A stretch of 64,000 nucleotides of DNA from Tomocerus qinae (GCA_020055645.1 CM034546.1:91884001-91948000); one strand, 5' to 3'. Positions 47,601 through 63,800 are shown, counted from the first letter of the stretch. The notes: generated from the sequence alone by a model not told the origin. Translations and numbers: made by a program.

Positions 47601-50600
47601 GACCGCCTTTTGTCAGTTTTGTCTGCTGTCAGATAAGGTGACTTGACATACATACATCGAACAATTATTATGGACTTGCATAGATTAATGTGAAGAGTTG
47701 TTCAGTCAAGTGGAAGGTGTTTGTACTAGAGACTGACAGTTAATGAGCAGTTAGCTGAGAAATTTTCTCCAGTGTATGGACTATTATTACTTATCTGCAA
47801 AGGTGTACCATATGCCCTGTATATGTACATGTATCAAATGACGTAAGTACTAAGATTGGATTGAGAATTTCTCGCTGTAGTTTCACAATCGAAGAAAAGT
47901 TTAATTCTGTGGAATCCTGTGTAATTTGTGTACGTGTCACAGAACAAAGATTTGATGATTGATAAGGACTCTTTGGCTAATTTCACAGGTTCAATAGAAA
48001 CCCAATTAACAAAAGACTTTGACTATTAGGGGAGAAACGAAAGTGAGATTTTCAGTTGTTTTCCTAAGGTGAAGAAAAATTGGAACCATTTGTTCACTAA
48101 CTAATGTAAATCGATTAGTTTTGTTCTTGTCCAATGTTGTAATGAGACAATAGCACTAACGTGAAAAATCAAAACTCTGTTGGCTGGAGCGAGTTATTGA
48201 GTGAGCTGAAGGTTTCCTTGAGAAAGTTGTCGGAGATTGTTTTGGTGTTGTGCATATGAAATACAAACTGATCTCCCAATGTCAATCGGATAAAGGCTTT
48301 GTTGCTATTTGGTAAGTTTTGGTCTTATACATTACTAATCTCACGCTAGCCTGCTTTTCTTCGTCATGTAAGGGCATCCAGTCTCACTCCATGTTCAAAC
48401 CGCTAATGGTCCTTTCCTGTAGTCTTCGTTGGTGTGCAGCAAAAACTTTCAAGTTTATTTATTATTCACAAAAGTTGATTTACAATTAGGAGAAAAGAAT
48501 CGGCGTGTCCCCTTCTTCGGCAATAGTACCAGTAAGTAAGCAGTATAAATAAATCAGCTTTTCTGTACACGAAATATGGTTTATTACTATAAATAGTCAA
48601 AATTCTAGGATGGTTGGTAAGGACTTGGCTTGATTTGTAAGTTGCGAGTTGAAAGGGAGGAGAATTTAGTCCCAACTGTATGAGATGTGTAGAGGGTGTA
48701 AACATTTTAGTCAAGAGGCAATAGAAGATAAGAAATTTAATTTACGAGCAGAGCACCCGTGGAAAAACGATATTTTAATTCCCGCAGAGGAGCGATTTAA
48801 TACTTTTAAATTAAACCTGTGGCAACGCCAAAGGAGTTCGGTTTTTGAAGTGCTGTTAACGTAAGTTGGATCATGTAAGCAGTAGATAGTAAAATATACT
48901 CACAATAACCCATTATCTGAAAACGGTGATAATAAGTTAAGTGAGAGGGGATTCTTTATCCTTTTGCTCGTATACTAGCTATCTAACCCCAAGGATGGGG
49001 TCATGGGCTGTTGTGTTAAATATACCAACCACAATGCAAGCGTTTATGATTCTGCTTAAAAGGAGATGTTTGTTAAAAGGGAACCATCTGCCTTTAGTAC
49101 AAAGCAGTAAGTCTTTGTTGTGGAATTTTTGTGCATGCAAGACGTAGGCCTACTTTACCAGTTATATCTACCTATAGGGCTTTGCACCTTAATTCTTAAA
49201 TCAATATGGTAGAAGAAACGTTCTTTACATGGATATCCTTAACTAGTGAAAAGAATAAGAGAAGAAAGGAAACATATGCATTTCGTAAAAATAGCTCGTG
49301 CCACGACATTTGTTATTGCTATGTAAGTGTTCTGCAGGGGAAATTTCTGGGATTTTTGGGTCGATAGAGTAGTTAAATGATATACCTTAGTAAATCTTCA
49401 GGTGTTGCTTCATCTTGTCTTACTTACCTGGTCTGGGTCCACTAGATAAATCCCAAGGAATTGACTGAGGAGTAACTCGAAACTTTCTTGAGGGCATGTG
49501 CATGTAATGCAGCATGAATGTATATAGTTCAGCATGAATGTATGTAGTGCAGGTAATTGTAGAGGAAACTGTCATGCAGGGAATTCGGTCCGGTTAAATT
49601 CAGAATGGAAATGCCTTCGCAGAGTTTATAATGAACTGAAGTGGAATATTGTACAAATGAGGAGTCCATCCAACTGTGTGTTGTGGGTGAAAAGCACAGA
49701 TGCAGCAAGGGAAGAGAGGAAAGGGAGAAGGTGTGTGCAATGAAATAGTTAACACATAATATGCATAGCAGTGAATAAGGGTGTAGTGTGCATTCGTAAT
49801 ATAGCGAGCAAGTGGAAGTAGATGATCTTTTCCGGAACGAAATTATTGAACGCATCCTGCTGCTCGGCTTCTTTTATCGAACCAACATTATAATGTACAT
49901 ATAGTAGTGGCCTGGTATAGGAGTAGAGGGAAGTACTATATGGAATGGCATGTCATACTTTCAGCGTGCAACTTGAGAGAGAAGGCAACGCACATTACGG
50001 CAAGTTCAATGCATTTTGCTGGAAAGCCAGGGCAGAAGAGTCAGGAGAGAGGAGGGCATGGAAATCGACATCGAAGACAGCCAGACCAAACCAGGCAGAC
50101 GAAGCTAGAGCAGGCTAGTAGTAGGACGCATGAAGTGAATTGTTTTGTAGGCGTAGGTTGTGGCACAGGAGTAGTAGCCGTACTCCTCGTGGAGATCAAC
50201 ACCACAACTCTATGTTTTCATTTCTGTTGTATTTGTGAGGCTTTTCTCTGGATGTAATTCTGGAAGTGGTCGTCATTGCATATACGGAAAAAACAGAAGC
50301 TAACGCAACGCATCAACAAAGTCAGAACAAAGGCAAACGCAAGTAGGGATCGTCAGTCTTTCTTTTACACTTCTTGGGTATTGTACATATCGTTAATTTT
50401 AACTACTTGTGCATATAGATATAAGTATTTATAGTACGTCTGTGTGTTGCGGACTAACGACTAACTACAATTTCTCAGAACCCTTCACATTCACATAACG
50501 AAAACATTTTTACTACAGCCAATCCGTCCCCTTTGTGTCATTCCATCAAGTATTAGTTGTTTTTAAATTTGCTTCGAGTGCATTGTAATGTGGATAAGCA

Positions 50601-53600
50601 AGGTGAAGTGATTATGTGTCTTCTGTGAACACAAATACTTGATTTACCTAGTACTTAATGTAGGCGGGGAAATTCTCAAAATAACATAACAATTATAGTT
50701 ATAGGTTCAGGCAGAGCGCAGGTACATTCTGAAGAATTCGTGCACTGACTTCTGGGGAATTCAATCTCACATGAGTATTACATATATTTATAGTGTTTCT
50801 TCGCTGAAGGAGTTGACTCGAGTTTGCTTTTGCTACTGTGAGAAACGCAAGACTGGATGCATTTATACTAATAATGTAGCGTGTGATGTATAATGGATAA
50901 CACTTGGGAAGAAATGAAGCTGTGCCATGCAAAACTGCGTACTCCTAGAACTTAATATATGTACACAGAAGGCATATATTGTGGATATGTGATGTGCGTG
51001 AACAGAATTTGCTCATGACAAATGAGTTGTTCTGACTCGGCCCAACTTAACTTTCAGTTGACTGACTTGACTTTTCTTCCGGTTGTGTGCAATATTATGC
51101 TAATCTCATGTAATGATGAATTAAAGAATTGCTGGGTTGGTGTTGGCTACGGGTCCTTGCTCATTTAAGCTCACCATTTGTTGCCTAACTAATAATTTAG
51201 TCATTTAAAGGCTTTTAGCCTTTGCTGCACGACTTGAGCCGACCAGGTAAATTAAATACGGTTCCTCCTTTCCTTTATTACACATCGTGGCAGATTGAGA
51301 TAAACTATCTAAGCTAATGGAGACGAATGCGATTAGTGCGAATTATATAAGTAACATTTTTTCATATGCATGTTGTAGTAGATGGCAGATTTCTCGAACC
51401 AAATCTTCTTTAATTCCTATATATGCGGTTTGCAGAGATAAATGTTAGATTAGATCTTTTTATAACGCAAATATCTAACATATCAGATGAGCCTTGTTGC
51501 ATTTTCATGTATATTATGAATGAAAATCTTTGCATTAGCAGTTAGTACTGGTCGGGATATTTTGTGCATTTAGATTTACAATTTCTATTTAAACAAAATC
51601 GTGTACATAACTTTATTAGTATGTACTGCCATGCCATACTGGATCGTGATAGCCTACTTTGAGAAAAAATTTGGCAATATTTTCATTTGCTTTAAGCATA
51701 TGCAATATGGTCTGGCTAATAAATATGAAGTGATAATTTTTGCAAAGTCATTTAGTAATGCTAAGGTAGAAGTGAACAATTCAATTATAATGTGAAATCT
51801 CTTCATGAAGTCATTTTCATTTTGATAAGTTAAAATGGAATTATCCAAATGAGTGAGTGCCCATGAATATACCTAGAATTAATGAGTTGAAGTGTAGATT
51901 TGAATGTGTAATTTACATACGTGAACTTGTTATACATAAGTACCTACTTTTATTGTGTGTGGAGTTGTCCGTTGTACCTACGTAAACATAGGTGCTTGAG
52001 TATAATTTGTCCTTCACGGCCAAAGTTGCTATTTACGAGTAAACATCGACTAGCAATCTATAGGAGGTCTTTGTTAGTTGCTGAGCCAAGTGAAAAACCT
52101 TTATGAATAATAGACAGTTAAATTATCCAATCGAATGAAGTTGAGTTATTGGTTAGCTTAAGTTTACTTTGGTCATTTAGTTTCAGTGAAGAGAATCCTG
52201 AGAACTATTGCTAAGTTAGTGTGGTTCTAAAGGGTAAAGTATGTTAAACCGTTGTTGCTGGGTTAAGGTGTGTAGGGTTTGGTTAGAAATGAATATTGGA
52301 TTTACTGAATTCTTTTGTAGATGGAAGGGAAACTAGAACGAAACTTAATGAAGTGATGGAGAGGACAAAACAGAAAGAGAAAGAATGAAGTTGTTGAATT
52401 GTTAGTTAAGGAAGGCAATGTCTAGAATTCCTTAGTTTAAATCTCCATTCTTTGTTTGGTCATTTGTACACAATAGTTAGTTGATCTACTTAACAGTAGG
52501 ACCTTCTACAAGGCAATTGTAAGTAAATAGTTTCTTATCTCTTCGTGTTAGGTTGGGTGATGTTGAAATTTGGGAGATTATTAAAATTCAATTGAATTAT
52601 TGGGATTACTGATATTTCAATATTCCTTTGATGTGCGCTAAACTCTTCGTATAAGGTCTTTCGAACTGTGACCTGAAAGACCGGTTGCAACTTTATACTG
52701 CGGTCTTTAACTTGGAGTTTATTCGTTTTGGTCGTGGCTTCTTGGTAGGTACAGTTGGCAGTATAATATTATATTTTGGATTGGATTTCTTGCCCTGTCT
52801 TGCCTTACATGCTAATAATCTTTTTGCTAGTTTGCATTGTTCTCCGTGTTTATAGACAGAGGTAGGTAGAATCCTAATGTTGATGAGGTGCGAGGGAATA
52901 TAATCTGAAGAGTCAATTCTGCACGGCTGTACCTATGTCGAATAACAGAATTACATCCTTAAGTAGGTATGCACCAGTGCAATAGTATAATGGCATATTA
53001 AACTATGATTAAGCTTATATCATCATCGTTCAATTGTCTTCAAGTGACTTCGCTTGGATTTTGCGAGCTACCTTGCTAATGGGAATTTGGAATTCGATGC
53101 GGATATGTTGAATGATAGGCCTTACTCGTGGCTTTGCTTCCCAAGTAAAAAATCTACGAAAATTCACACATATACCTACATACAATCATAAAGCAGTATT
53201 ATATTTTTTGTTTCGGAAGCGTAAGTATAGGTAGTGACTAATGATGCTTTTATATATTTCACTAGGCTATACTTATACAGAGTGAGTTTTACTACAGTAC
53301 ATAGTACAATTCACAGATGATCATTTGCAAAGTTTTTATGGGGACTGTGTTGTAATAGGTTTATAATGTGCAAGTCTAGGTAAGCAGTGCAGTACAGTGC
53401 AATAAGCTCCATTGTATTTTATTTTCTGTCATGTTTTTATGCATGTACTGCACGGTAATTCTATTGCACTATTTTCTCATTGAAATGGTTACTGGTTAAG
53501 CATGAATTGCTATTTAGTATTGGCTAAAGTGGAAAAGACGATCTTTCTTCATTGGCTGAGACTATCTCTCTACGTTCGCGAGCAGATGAAAGAGTCCATC

Positions 53601-55130
53601 TTTTGCATGCAAGAAAGTATTAAATAAATACTCAGTCTAAGTTCACTTCGTTTTACATAGATAAATCATTTATGGTCGTTTTTTACTCTATGTTGTGGTA
53701 ATGGCTAGTGAAATGGTGACGTAGGCTATAGGATAATAATGAAAGTTTATAGCTTAGACTTAGACTTGAGTTCTTTGGTTGGGTTCTTTATATTTTAAAT
53801 AGCCTCTGAAGGCCAATAGGAATGTTGGGATGATAAGCCTACCTTAAGTAGCATCGTATTTACTAAATTTATGCAGGTATTTATTACCCCTCCTAGACTA
53901 ATTTGTATGTGAATTTATGTGTGACTTTATAATTTTGAGACTAATTGGTGCCAGAAGACCTTACTTTAGTAGTGTGCCCAACATTCCTTATGCTTGATGC
54001 TAGGAACTGATAATCACTGTGATTAGAATTACTATTGCACATTAACCAATTATGTCGGAACGTGTTGTTCTCTACAAATTGTGTTGGTGCTTAGGTATTT
54101 ATTTACCTGATGCAATTACATACTATATCAAACTTCCTTGGTGGAGAAACAAAAATATACAATGTAACAATTAAGTGACTGACTCTCTCAAGGAAAAGGC
54201 TTGCTTATAACCGTAACTAATAAGTTTAACTAAAAATTAAGGAAAACACTACCGCTACATCACTGTGCACTTGCAATTTCTAATGGCCGTTGCAATTGAA
54301 TTTAAGAGAAATTCTGCGAATTAAAAATGTCATTTTTTCTTTAGTTGGTTCATGTGGAGCAGAGACGACTTGTCTTCCAACATATTCTACCGATGTGTTT
54401 GAACGCTGCACACACAAGCATACCACACTCCTATACTACTTACCTAATTAATCTCCATCTCTACAGTAGTAGTGAGTTTCAGTTATAAAAAATACTGGGA
54501 AGCATAACTCAGAATTCGTCAGATAATTATTTGAAAGACTTTCCATGATTTTTGTGAGAGTCTGCTGCTATACAAAGTACACACTTATTAGATTTGATAA
54601 AGTAGCTGATCTGAGTCTGAGGGACATAATTATGGAGTTAGCTCACAGCATCGTACACGAGTTTCTTGTGGCATATACAAGTAGCAGTTCTTGTTATATT
54701 GTGTTCCTAGTGGACCAAACGGTTACAATTTTATTACTAGATTACTAGATGAGCGTTGAAAGTTGTCGAATCCAGTGGTTTGTTTCACGAAATAAGGAAA
54801 GGCACGCATGATAAGTCATTTAAGTATAGGTCTCTGTATCTTTTATTCTGCAAGCTGGCAGCTAGTAGCCTACTGTGAATATTATCCATATCTGGTCAGT
54901 AGGCATGGAATATTAGTAAATAGACATTGTGGGAAGGTATCCATTGTTTGCTACATGTGTACTTTTTTATTAACGAACTAAATTCAACAGGGCCATGAAT
55001 GAATAGAGGAACGAAATATGGAGAGGTGAACGTTGTCGTATTCTGTTACCATTAGTGTATAAGGATATTTGTTAGTCACTGCCAACTCTGTAGGCGAATT
55101 TGTAATAGATACCTACATTTACCTATATGA

Positions 55131-55143
55131 ACGTACGTACGTA
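55131..55143. repeat. (ACGT)3 short tandem, self-complementary
   Basis: Three copies of the palindromic unit ACGT plus A. Minor simple repeat. Confidence 0.8.
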
Positions 55144-57803
55144 TATTAATCATAAAATAATTGGGCTCACTCGCTCCATTCATCAAATTATCAAGAGGGT
55201 TGTCAAAGAATTAACTCTCCGTTTTTATTTCGATATTATAGTAATAATGTAGATAGAAATAAGCCAAAGTGACTACGGTGCATGTCTTACAAATTGTCTA
55301 CATGAGCAGTAACATGGCTTACATTTGCTTTATTGCGATACTTCTAAATGATAATGGTAGTTATTGAGGAACAAGGAATGGATCTGTAAATGTAAATCAC
55401 ATAAAAGATGGGTTATCAGTTTATGGATTTTGTTTTTTGTTGCATTGATGGGCTTGATATATTATTTTGTTTGTTTTATGTGCTCTTTTTCTATACGTGC
55501 TCATTTCGTGCATGAAGTTTCCAATAAAAAGGGTATCTCTATACGAATTTGAAGATGAGAGAGGATAATATTTCTGTACAAGGAAACCTTCTGCCAACTA
55601 ATAGTAAAATAGTAATACGTGAATGCTAAGAGCACACGAAGTTACACTCTAAATATTGAATTTAATAGTATAAGGATGGGAATTGAATGCCCGACAAACC
55701 CTTAGGTCATGTCATTCCATACGAATTGAAGATTAGTTTTTAATCGAAGAATTTATTGTAATTCTTTGTGTTCATTTCTATTTTACATTAGAATTCCATT
55801 CCGCATTTCATTTGAATCTGTGGCATTCCTAATGTATGTATAAACACACGAGAGGCAGGACTGAGTTTGAGATAAATGATGACAGTAAAATGTGAGTAGG
55901 ACACATGCACGCTCGTTTCAGAGTCTCAAGCCAAGTCATACTGTCGTATCGTATCTTTCACGAGTTTTTTGTGTGCGTAAGGGTTAAGGTGCAGACATTT
56001 AAGGGTCTTGTGGCGTGGCATTTAGTAGTTATAGCAAATATCAAATGCTTAGGGAGTAGGATGGTATTTGTAAAAGCCTAAGCTTACAAAATGATTTATT
56101 CATCTGAGTGAGATACGGCCCACCATTACAATGTATTACTACTTACCATGGTTTTACATCCATTGAATATCTGTAAGATTTTATCAACTCTTATAAAAGC
56201 CTTACGAAAGTGAAGAGTCGAATTGTTGATGAGAAGAGGACGTTTGTTATGTTGTGTATGTCTTGTGCACAGTTTTCCTGAGAAGAAATGTTACAATACT
56301 CGTGTTTAAGCATCCACCCTCCCCACACACATGTCCAAAGCTATTAGTACTCATTTCCCCGTAGTTGACAGTGGCAATCGTTCATAAAGACAGGAAGGGT
56401 CGGCCTCCTTGTCAAAAAGCGCAAAAAAGCCATTAGAGACAGAACGTAAGGTTATATGAGCTCCCCAAATGAATGTGATGAGGTTTCAAATTAGCTAGTA
56501 AATACGTACTTTACCTGTGTAGAAGAACTTTGAAGAGATGAGCTATCTACGTGTTTGTGTTGCTTCACATTTTAAGCTTTAAGGTGTGGGAGTGAATAGA
56601 TATGTGATTTGTGTCTGTTTGAATATGTTTGTCATGTGAAGTATGAAAATATAATGGAGTAATCATTATTTCAGCCGTCATGATTATTAAAAGGGTTTTG
56701 CATAAAAGCCCAGTGCCGCACCGAGCCACTACCAACTGCCATACAACTGTGAAACAAACACACCAAGTACACAGGGCTGTATGTGAGATTGATGAAGAGT
56801 AGTGCGGGCAAAGCAGTACGTCAGTCTTTAATGAGTTTCTCCTCCTGAGTTATTTAAGCTATGATGTTCGTTGACGCAATCCTCCATAGCCCAAGCACCA
56901 AAAGTTTATTGTAGGTAATTCTAGCGCAAAGGTAGTAATGATTATTATGCCATGCCAATTGTTGCACTTGGCTCAAGGCTAAGAGCATATTTCCACCATA
57001 AGAACCAACTAGCTTCAGGAGATCTCGTCGTCAGTCATTAGCAAAAGAAGAAATGTTCAAATAAAAATCAAGCGAAGGAACTGAGAATGATTCTTTAGGA
57101 AGACTGCAGGTACATAGTAAAAAAGAATTAAACTGAATGCAACTGGCGAATCCATTCCGTTTGCGTCAGGAGGATAGATTAGCTTACTGTATAATGGCAG
57201 TCTGCAGAAACTGTGTAGGATTCTCATTTGGCTCGCTCGCATTAGCTTCTTAATTTTCTATTTGTCTTGGGGTTTTAATGTTTGTATTCTAAAGCCAGTT
57301 AAAGTGACAGGATGAAAAACTGAAATGCACACGAAGATTGCACAATATATAATTGTATTTATCGCAGCTACATTTGTGTACATAGCTAAATATGCACTAG
57401 GGCTATTAGTATTTAGTATGTCAACTTAGACTGGATTGTATAATATGGTAGAGTGTGAATATTCTGATAGAGACCTAGTTGCGCTGTTCTGCATTGTTAA
57501 GCGAGGACTTGGCGGAATCCCGGTCAGAATCAAGTCTCTGTTACTAGAGTGTGGTATCTATAGGTGGGCAATTTTGGTATTCTGTTGAAGTATTTAATTT
57601 TGCTACGAAATCGTGACTATACAGTTTCTATGTATGGACCTCTTGTTGAAATTTCTTATGTGAATAATGAGGAGAGTACTTGACTGTTATGCATCATTGT
57701 GACGATGTAGAGAATGAGTTAAAATTTAAAATAGAATAGGCAACTGACAAGGTAACGTACATTCGTTACAACAACAACATTACAAATAGCGAATGAATTG
57801 AAT

Positions 57804-57817
57804 GGTAGGTAGGTAGG
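57804..57817. repeat. (GGTA)3 short tandem
   Basis: Three and a half copies of GGTA, one of several places where the GTAGGTA/TACCTAC word family piles up in this window. Confidence 0.8.
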
Positions 57818-60800
57818 ATGCTATAGAGGGGCATTGGTCTGTACATGTACAGTCACTAACTATTATGCCATGCCAGTAGTTCTCAATTGAATTGAGTCAA
57901 ACTACATGCTATTAACAACAACGAGTTAACTATGTGGTAATACAATAATGCACTATGTAATGCAATTCTTCTGCTATCGCAGAGTATTTCCAGAGTAGTG
58001 CTTGCTAGTATTTGCTATTCTATTCTGCAAAACTGGTGACAAAAGAGGATTCTGCTCTTTTTTCAATCTCTCACGTCACAGGAATCCTATGGTTGTGATT
58101 TTGAGTTTGTTGTAGTATGGCATGGCGTGGCACAAAATGAATGGTAGCTTCGCTTACGTTAGCTGCGCCTTTGCTATTATTGTGGTCACTTGAGCGAGAC
58201 GCTTTGATGGACTTGAGAATGTTATTTTTATTGTTGAGAAAAGAGAGAGAGACAAAGTACCTTGTGGTGTGTAGGTTGTCTAAGATTGTTGAGTGTATAG
58301 AAACAGATACAGCAAATTGTAGGTGAGACTATGCACAGAATTGAAACAGAGTCTAAGTCTTGTAAATCTCCTATTCAACCCTATCATTTACATGACATTA
58401 TAATGCAACTGGCTGAAAGAACATGGTAGTTTAACTCATGTAATTCTATTGGGTATTATGAGATGAGCTGAGTGATGTGATGTGAGTAGAAAGATTGAGA
58501 ATGTTATTATTATGGTGAGAAGAGAAGACGAGGAATCAAGAAAAAGTTTCTTTTCTATTTTACTGTTTGTTGGTTATTGTGTGCATAGTAGCTCTGAATG
58601 TTGGGTACAGTAGGAGATTAGAGATTCTTCGGAGGCACTTTCTTGTTTCGACTACAGCGTGTCCTATTGTAATTTATGAGATTGTAGTAGCAGGGAATTA
58701 CGTGTATAAATGCAGCTATTTTATGCTAATGCATAATGTGTGTGTATGCATTGTGTCTAGTATTTTGTAATTTAGCATGGGATTTACATTGTGTGATGAA
58801 GAAAGTCGCATTTTAATATTCCTCCTATTGTCAGATGGTCACGGTTGACGATGGTAATTGTGATGTGCTTTGGTTACCTATTAAGAATATCGTCAGTGTC
58901 ATTCATAGTCGCGTCATATCATGCCATGCCATTTTATTACAAGATAGAAAGACTTATAATGGGATATAGCCGACTTCCCTCTATCTGTCACAAAAATCAG
59001 CGTGATTCCTCAAAGTCGGGAAGTGAAAAGAGAGAATGCATGAATGAATCCCTCGTTCCTACTATTTGGCGATACTGTGACTTATTGGGATTTACCTACT
59101 TTACTAATGTTGACTGAACTGATTGGGGATGAAAGCTGATTATCCGAACAGATTTCAAAAGTAAGCAGAATATGGAAAGATATTCTTAATGTTGCACGTC
59201 GCACTGCAACTGAATTTATATGACCTGAGTATCATTTTTTTCTGATAGGGATAATGATAGTATTGTATATAGTATCATTATCTATGATACGTGGAAATGT
59301 GATCTGATCTGAAGAATCTGCTTTTACTCACGTTGCATTTAAGATTTAAGACATGTTAGTTTTCGTCTTGTTAGCTCTCACTGTCCCGAACATCTGCTCT
59401 AGTGTACTTAGCTGTGACCATAGATGAATTGTTGGTAGAAGAAGGATAATAAATGTAGGTATTCTACAGAGGTGGGATAGACATTTGCATTAAGTATGAT
59501 TAGCTTTATTTGAACTACTCAAGTGAGTTTGTCCATTCTTGTCAAATTGGATTAACGTGTTATGGCGATGTGGGAAGAGACAGAAGGTTAGATTACTTCA
59601 GCCTGCACATTAAGCATTGCATTTCATATCACAGATTTTTTTAGTTGCCTTTTCTGTGGAACGTTGAATAAGAAATTGTCAATAGTCAAGGTAAGACACA
59701 CAGAGAGTCGAGACATAACAAGACGAAATGAATCTAGTCAACTATGTCTGTCATGCTAATAGATACGATAATTTGTGTGAAAATCTTGCCCTAAGTTAAA
59801 TCGTGGGATGATATCCTCCAACAGGATTGTAATATGGAAATATTTAATGCTAGGTTCCCTTATCCGCATAAAAACTGAGAAATCATACTTAATGGCGACA
59901 GCCAACGCAACGGACACATAGTTGTGAAGGTGAAGTAGGCATAATGCACGTACTTTAAGACAATCTACGTAAATTCATACTGGCCAGACTTACTTAAGTT
60001 GTAAATTCCACCTTACTTATATTTATCGTCAGAATATGCGTCGTTAGAATTTACTTGCCCTTGCCCAGCTCAGCTGTATGTACGTTCATTAATATTACAT
60101 AATATTTCATTCTCCTCACTCCTTGCCCAGTTATACATAGAAAAACAACAGTATTGCTTTAGTAGTGTACGGCGCAGGGCAACAACCTTGTTTAGTATTG
60201 CAGAGCAATTTTATTTTCTACATCATAATTTCTTCCCAAATGGTTCATATTACTTATACATACGAAGACGAAAAGTAAGCAGTTAGAAATATCTGTTATA
60301 GAAAGCAACATGCTCGACTCTTTGCATTCCTTATATTCTACGTAATACTACTGTTTTTTAAACCGAAAAAAGCACGATCACCACATGTTCTTATTTGGTT
60401 GGTAGTGGAAGGCTATCTAGACTGTTAGTTTAGGAAAGGGTTACTGTATTTGATTGTTTGGATATGTTTAGTACCTGTGCAGGTAATTTAATGGACTCGT
60501 ACAACCTATTTGCTACTAACTATAACATCACGTTTGTTTTCCTACTTTGCTGATTAAGATCGTGAAGAGGACAGAGCTGAGCTAACCTTACCCGTACTCT
60601 TAGTCTAAATGCACTGCAATTTCACCCTTAGTTTCCGGTTTAATTATAAGGAGTGGTATCAATTTATGTACTATGCAGAGGCCAAATACCAGCATGAAAC
60701 ATTGTCTCATGCTAGCTTGGAATACACCAATACTTGCATCATGAAATTGGTCAGTAAATTTCGCTAAAATGGTCTAATGGGCTCTCAAGCAACTGCAATG

Positions 60801-63800
60801 TTGTTGTAACGTGTCTAATATAGAAAGAAAATGCTTAACACTCCGTTTAACGATTTTAAGCAACCATCTAAAATTGTAGCATAGCATTGCTTATAGGTTT
60901 CTTGGTGGTTGAGAATGATGGTTTTGTATACTTCTCTCGGTTTGCTATTATATTCTAGTAGTTTAATTAGATGCAACCAATCCTTTAATAATTTATTAAG
61001 TACAATGTTGGGTGATCTTTTCTTATAATGATGAAGTTGTCCCTTACGTTGTAATAAATTGTGCCGCATGTTCCACTAATCAAAATTCAATAAACATTGC
61101 TGTAGTTAATACTTATAAATTGGTAAGTAGTAATTTTCAGATTAGATGAGGTTCGAGGGATGAGTAAGGTGCATTTATAATTCAGAATGGGATAGGTGCA
61201 AGTATGTGAACGCGTGAGGATGTGTGTCAGGTGTGCTGAGATAATCTCCTCTGCTAATGTAAGCTTACTGGTCATTCCATTTCACACCACAACAGAACAC
61301 AACTAACAGTCTTAATACATCCCTCGAGTCGAGTGAGCTACGGTTTAATTTATGCACGCATATAAAATGAACTAAATAGTAACTATGAGGCATCTACTAG
61401 AGAGGTACCTTTATCTACGGCTGGAAGGTAGTTACTAGAAAACAAAAAGCAAACCAAGCCAGGTGCTGATTGTTTATACAAAAAGTCCGTTTCACTATAG
61501 ATTGAAACTTGTATTTATGTGCTGTCTAATTCATTTTCTCTGCAAACTACGTCTCTACAACAGTTGCTGTTAATGATGGCAACGTAGACAAACTGGATTG
61601 ACCTACCACACTTGCACCTCTGTTCGGTGGATATAGGGAATACCTACTAGTGGGTATAGTTGTAGTGCTTATTTACTAGTAGAGTAATAAAAGCAAGTGC
61701 AGTACCAGGATAAGCAAGGTATCAACTGTCAGATACTAAATAAATGATATTTGCTTTTGATAATTGCTTTTCATTGAATGGACAGACGAAGTCAGCAGGA
61801 ATGGTAAAAGTAGGAAGGGTGATTTGTGAATAATGTTCTAATATAGTTATACTACTCGATCATATATGGAAGTGACAGCTTTTAGTTAGTCAGTCGATAA
61901 CTGTGTTTTGGATAGGAGAGTGTTTATCATGATTATCATATTGTAAGGTAGACATATTTCGTGCCCAACCGTGCAGACTTTATTGGTGGTGGTATTCGTG
62001 GTTTTATTATAGGTATAATTTGGGCAGTTGAGCTAAGTCTATTATCTCAGGTCTGCATATTAAATAGCCTGATCAATGCGAGTGTAAATCAAATAAACAT
62101 TTTCTTTGTGCCTATTGGGTTACATTGTACTGTATTGTATTTCATTAGGTATGTTAGCGTGTGTCCATTTCCTAAACATCCGCTCTTTACTTCATGTTCT
62201 GACGTTGACATGAAAATAATACTGTCTTTCAGTCAGTCATAGTCAGTTTAAAGACTCAAATCGAAAAGTGTCTAGTGAGTCGGAGCATGATTCTTTAAGT
62301 AGATGATGAAGGTATAGAAGATATTCATCAACCTAATGTAGCTAATTGAAAGTAGGTAATAATTATAATATTGAAACTAAGTAAGTAAACTTCCTACCTA
62401 ATTGTATTTGACCAACTAATAAGTAGTGATCTATATAGGTACTGCGTAGAAGCAAGAAAGCCAAATTCTTGACAACAAGAGATAATTTATCTGTGGAAGA
62501 GAGATCCGCGTGTTTTCTTGTTTGGGGATGCAAACATGCATAAGTAAACCTTTCTGCATGCATAGACATTATGTGGATGCAATGAAATGATGTTGATTTT
62601 CAGTTGTGTTGGTTGGAACATTAAAATCAAGTGAAATGCTACAGTTAATTTAACTCACTCACTAACAATGAGATAGTTAATGTGATGAACTTACTTGACT
62701 ACGTGTTCTACTGAGTTCGATTATGCTGTGTGTTACATTAGTGTATATTAGTCAAGGCAGGTAGTAATTAGTTGTTATTAAGAATAGTCCACTCCCCCTC
62801 AGCCTGGCAACTTGTATTAGTATACTTCTAGAATATGCTCTACTCTTCTAACTATCGTTTCTCTACTGTTCTATTCTGTGATTACGATTACTAATGGATG
62901 GAAATTTATGTTTAGACCGTTATGTTGGCAGAAATTACGGCTCTTCTACTTCTAGATACTCCACTTCTTCCTTGCACTTTATTATCTGGTGAATTTCCTT
63001 AGGTTGTGTTACTTAAAGGAAGCTCACAATGCCTACTTTTCTTCTGCAGCTGTGTGCATTATTTAATTTAATAGACCGTAGGAGTATGAAGTGGCAGTAA
63101 ATTGCCTGAACTGATTTGGCTTGAGTGATGCGATGTTGTGCTCTGCTCTTTCATGCTGGCACTAACTCTATCTCCTCCATCCAATAACGCTATTGTGTGA
63201 ATTCATTTTTGATATGATTATTTGTCTTGTCTCGCTCCGATAAAACTTTCTCCCATCATCTTAAACAAACTTATCTAACCCAACTAACAATACCTACCCA
63301 AGTTGAATGAGTGGATTCAATTGAATTGTAAGTACATTACTTTGTGAGCAAAGGAGGTAATAATTGGAAGTGAAGAAATTGGAAAAGATGAGTTGACGAG
63401 AGTCTCTCTATAGCAGACAAATAATGTAACTCAATGTAACACACGTAGAGCAATCAAATTATTCTGAATGACAAAGCAAACGTGATTGATTCTTTTTCAA
63501 ATAATAGGAAACAATGGAAAACGCTATAGAGATTATAATATGAAATTAAGTTAGAATAATAGTCACAGTCTATTGAGATTGTCTTTTTCATTTCTCGCTC
63601 AGGATGATGCTCAAATTAATGTGGAGTTTGAGTGATGTGCTGTTGAGCGTTAAGTATCCTGATTTATGTTCTAATGTACCTAAACTATCTAGTTATGTAT
63701 GTTTAAACACAAGCAAAGATGCTTTATCTATTGCGAATTATTATACAGTACCTTGACTATACCTACTCTTACTTACAAGGGGAATATATGTATCTTTTAA

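Noticed and set aside
49907..50257. 116-codon plus-strand frame in a GC-richer, purine-rich patch
   Set aside because: It starts at GTG, not ATG, has no domain pattern, and the composition follows local repeats of AGACAG/CAGGCAG type. No splice-site context supports it.
61149..61165. GGTTCGAGG, resembling a tRNA B box
   Set aside because: No matching acceptor stem, D-arm or A box at the right distance on this strand.
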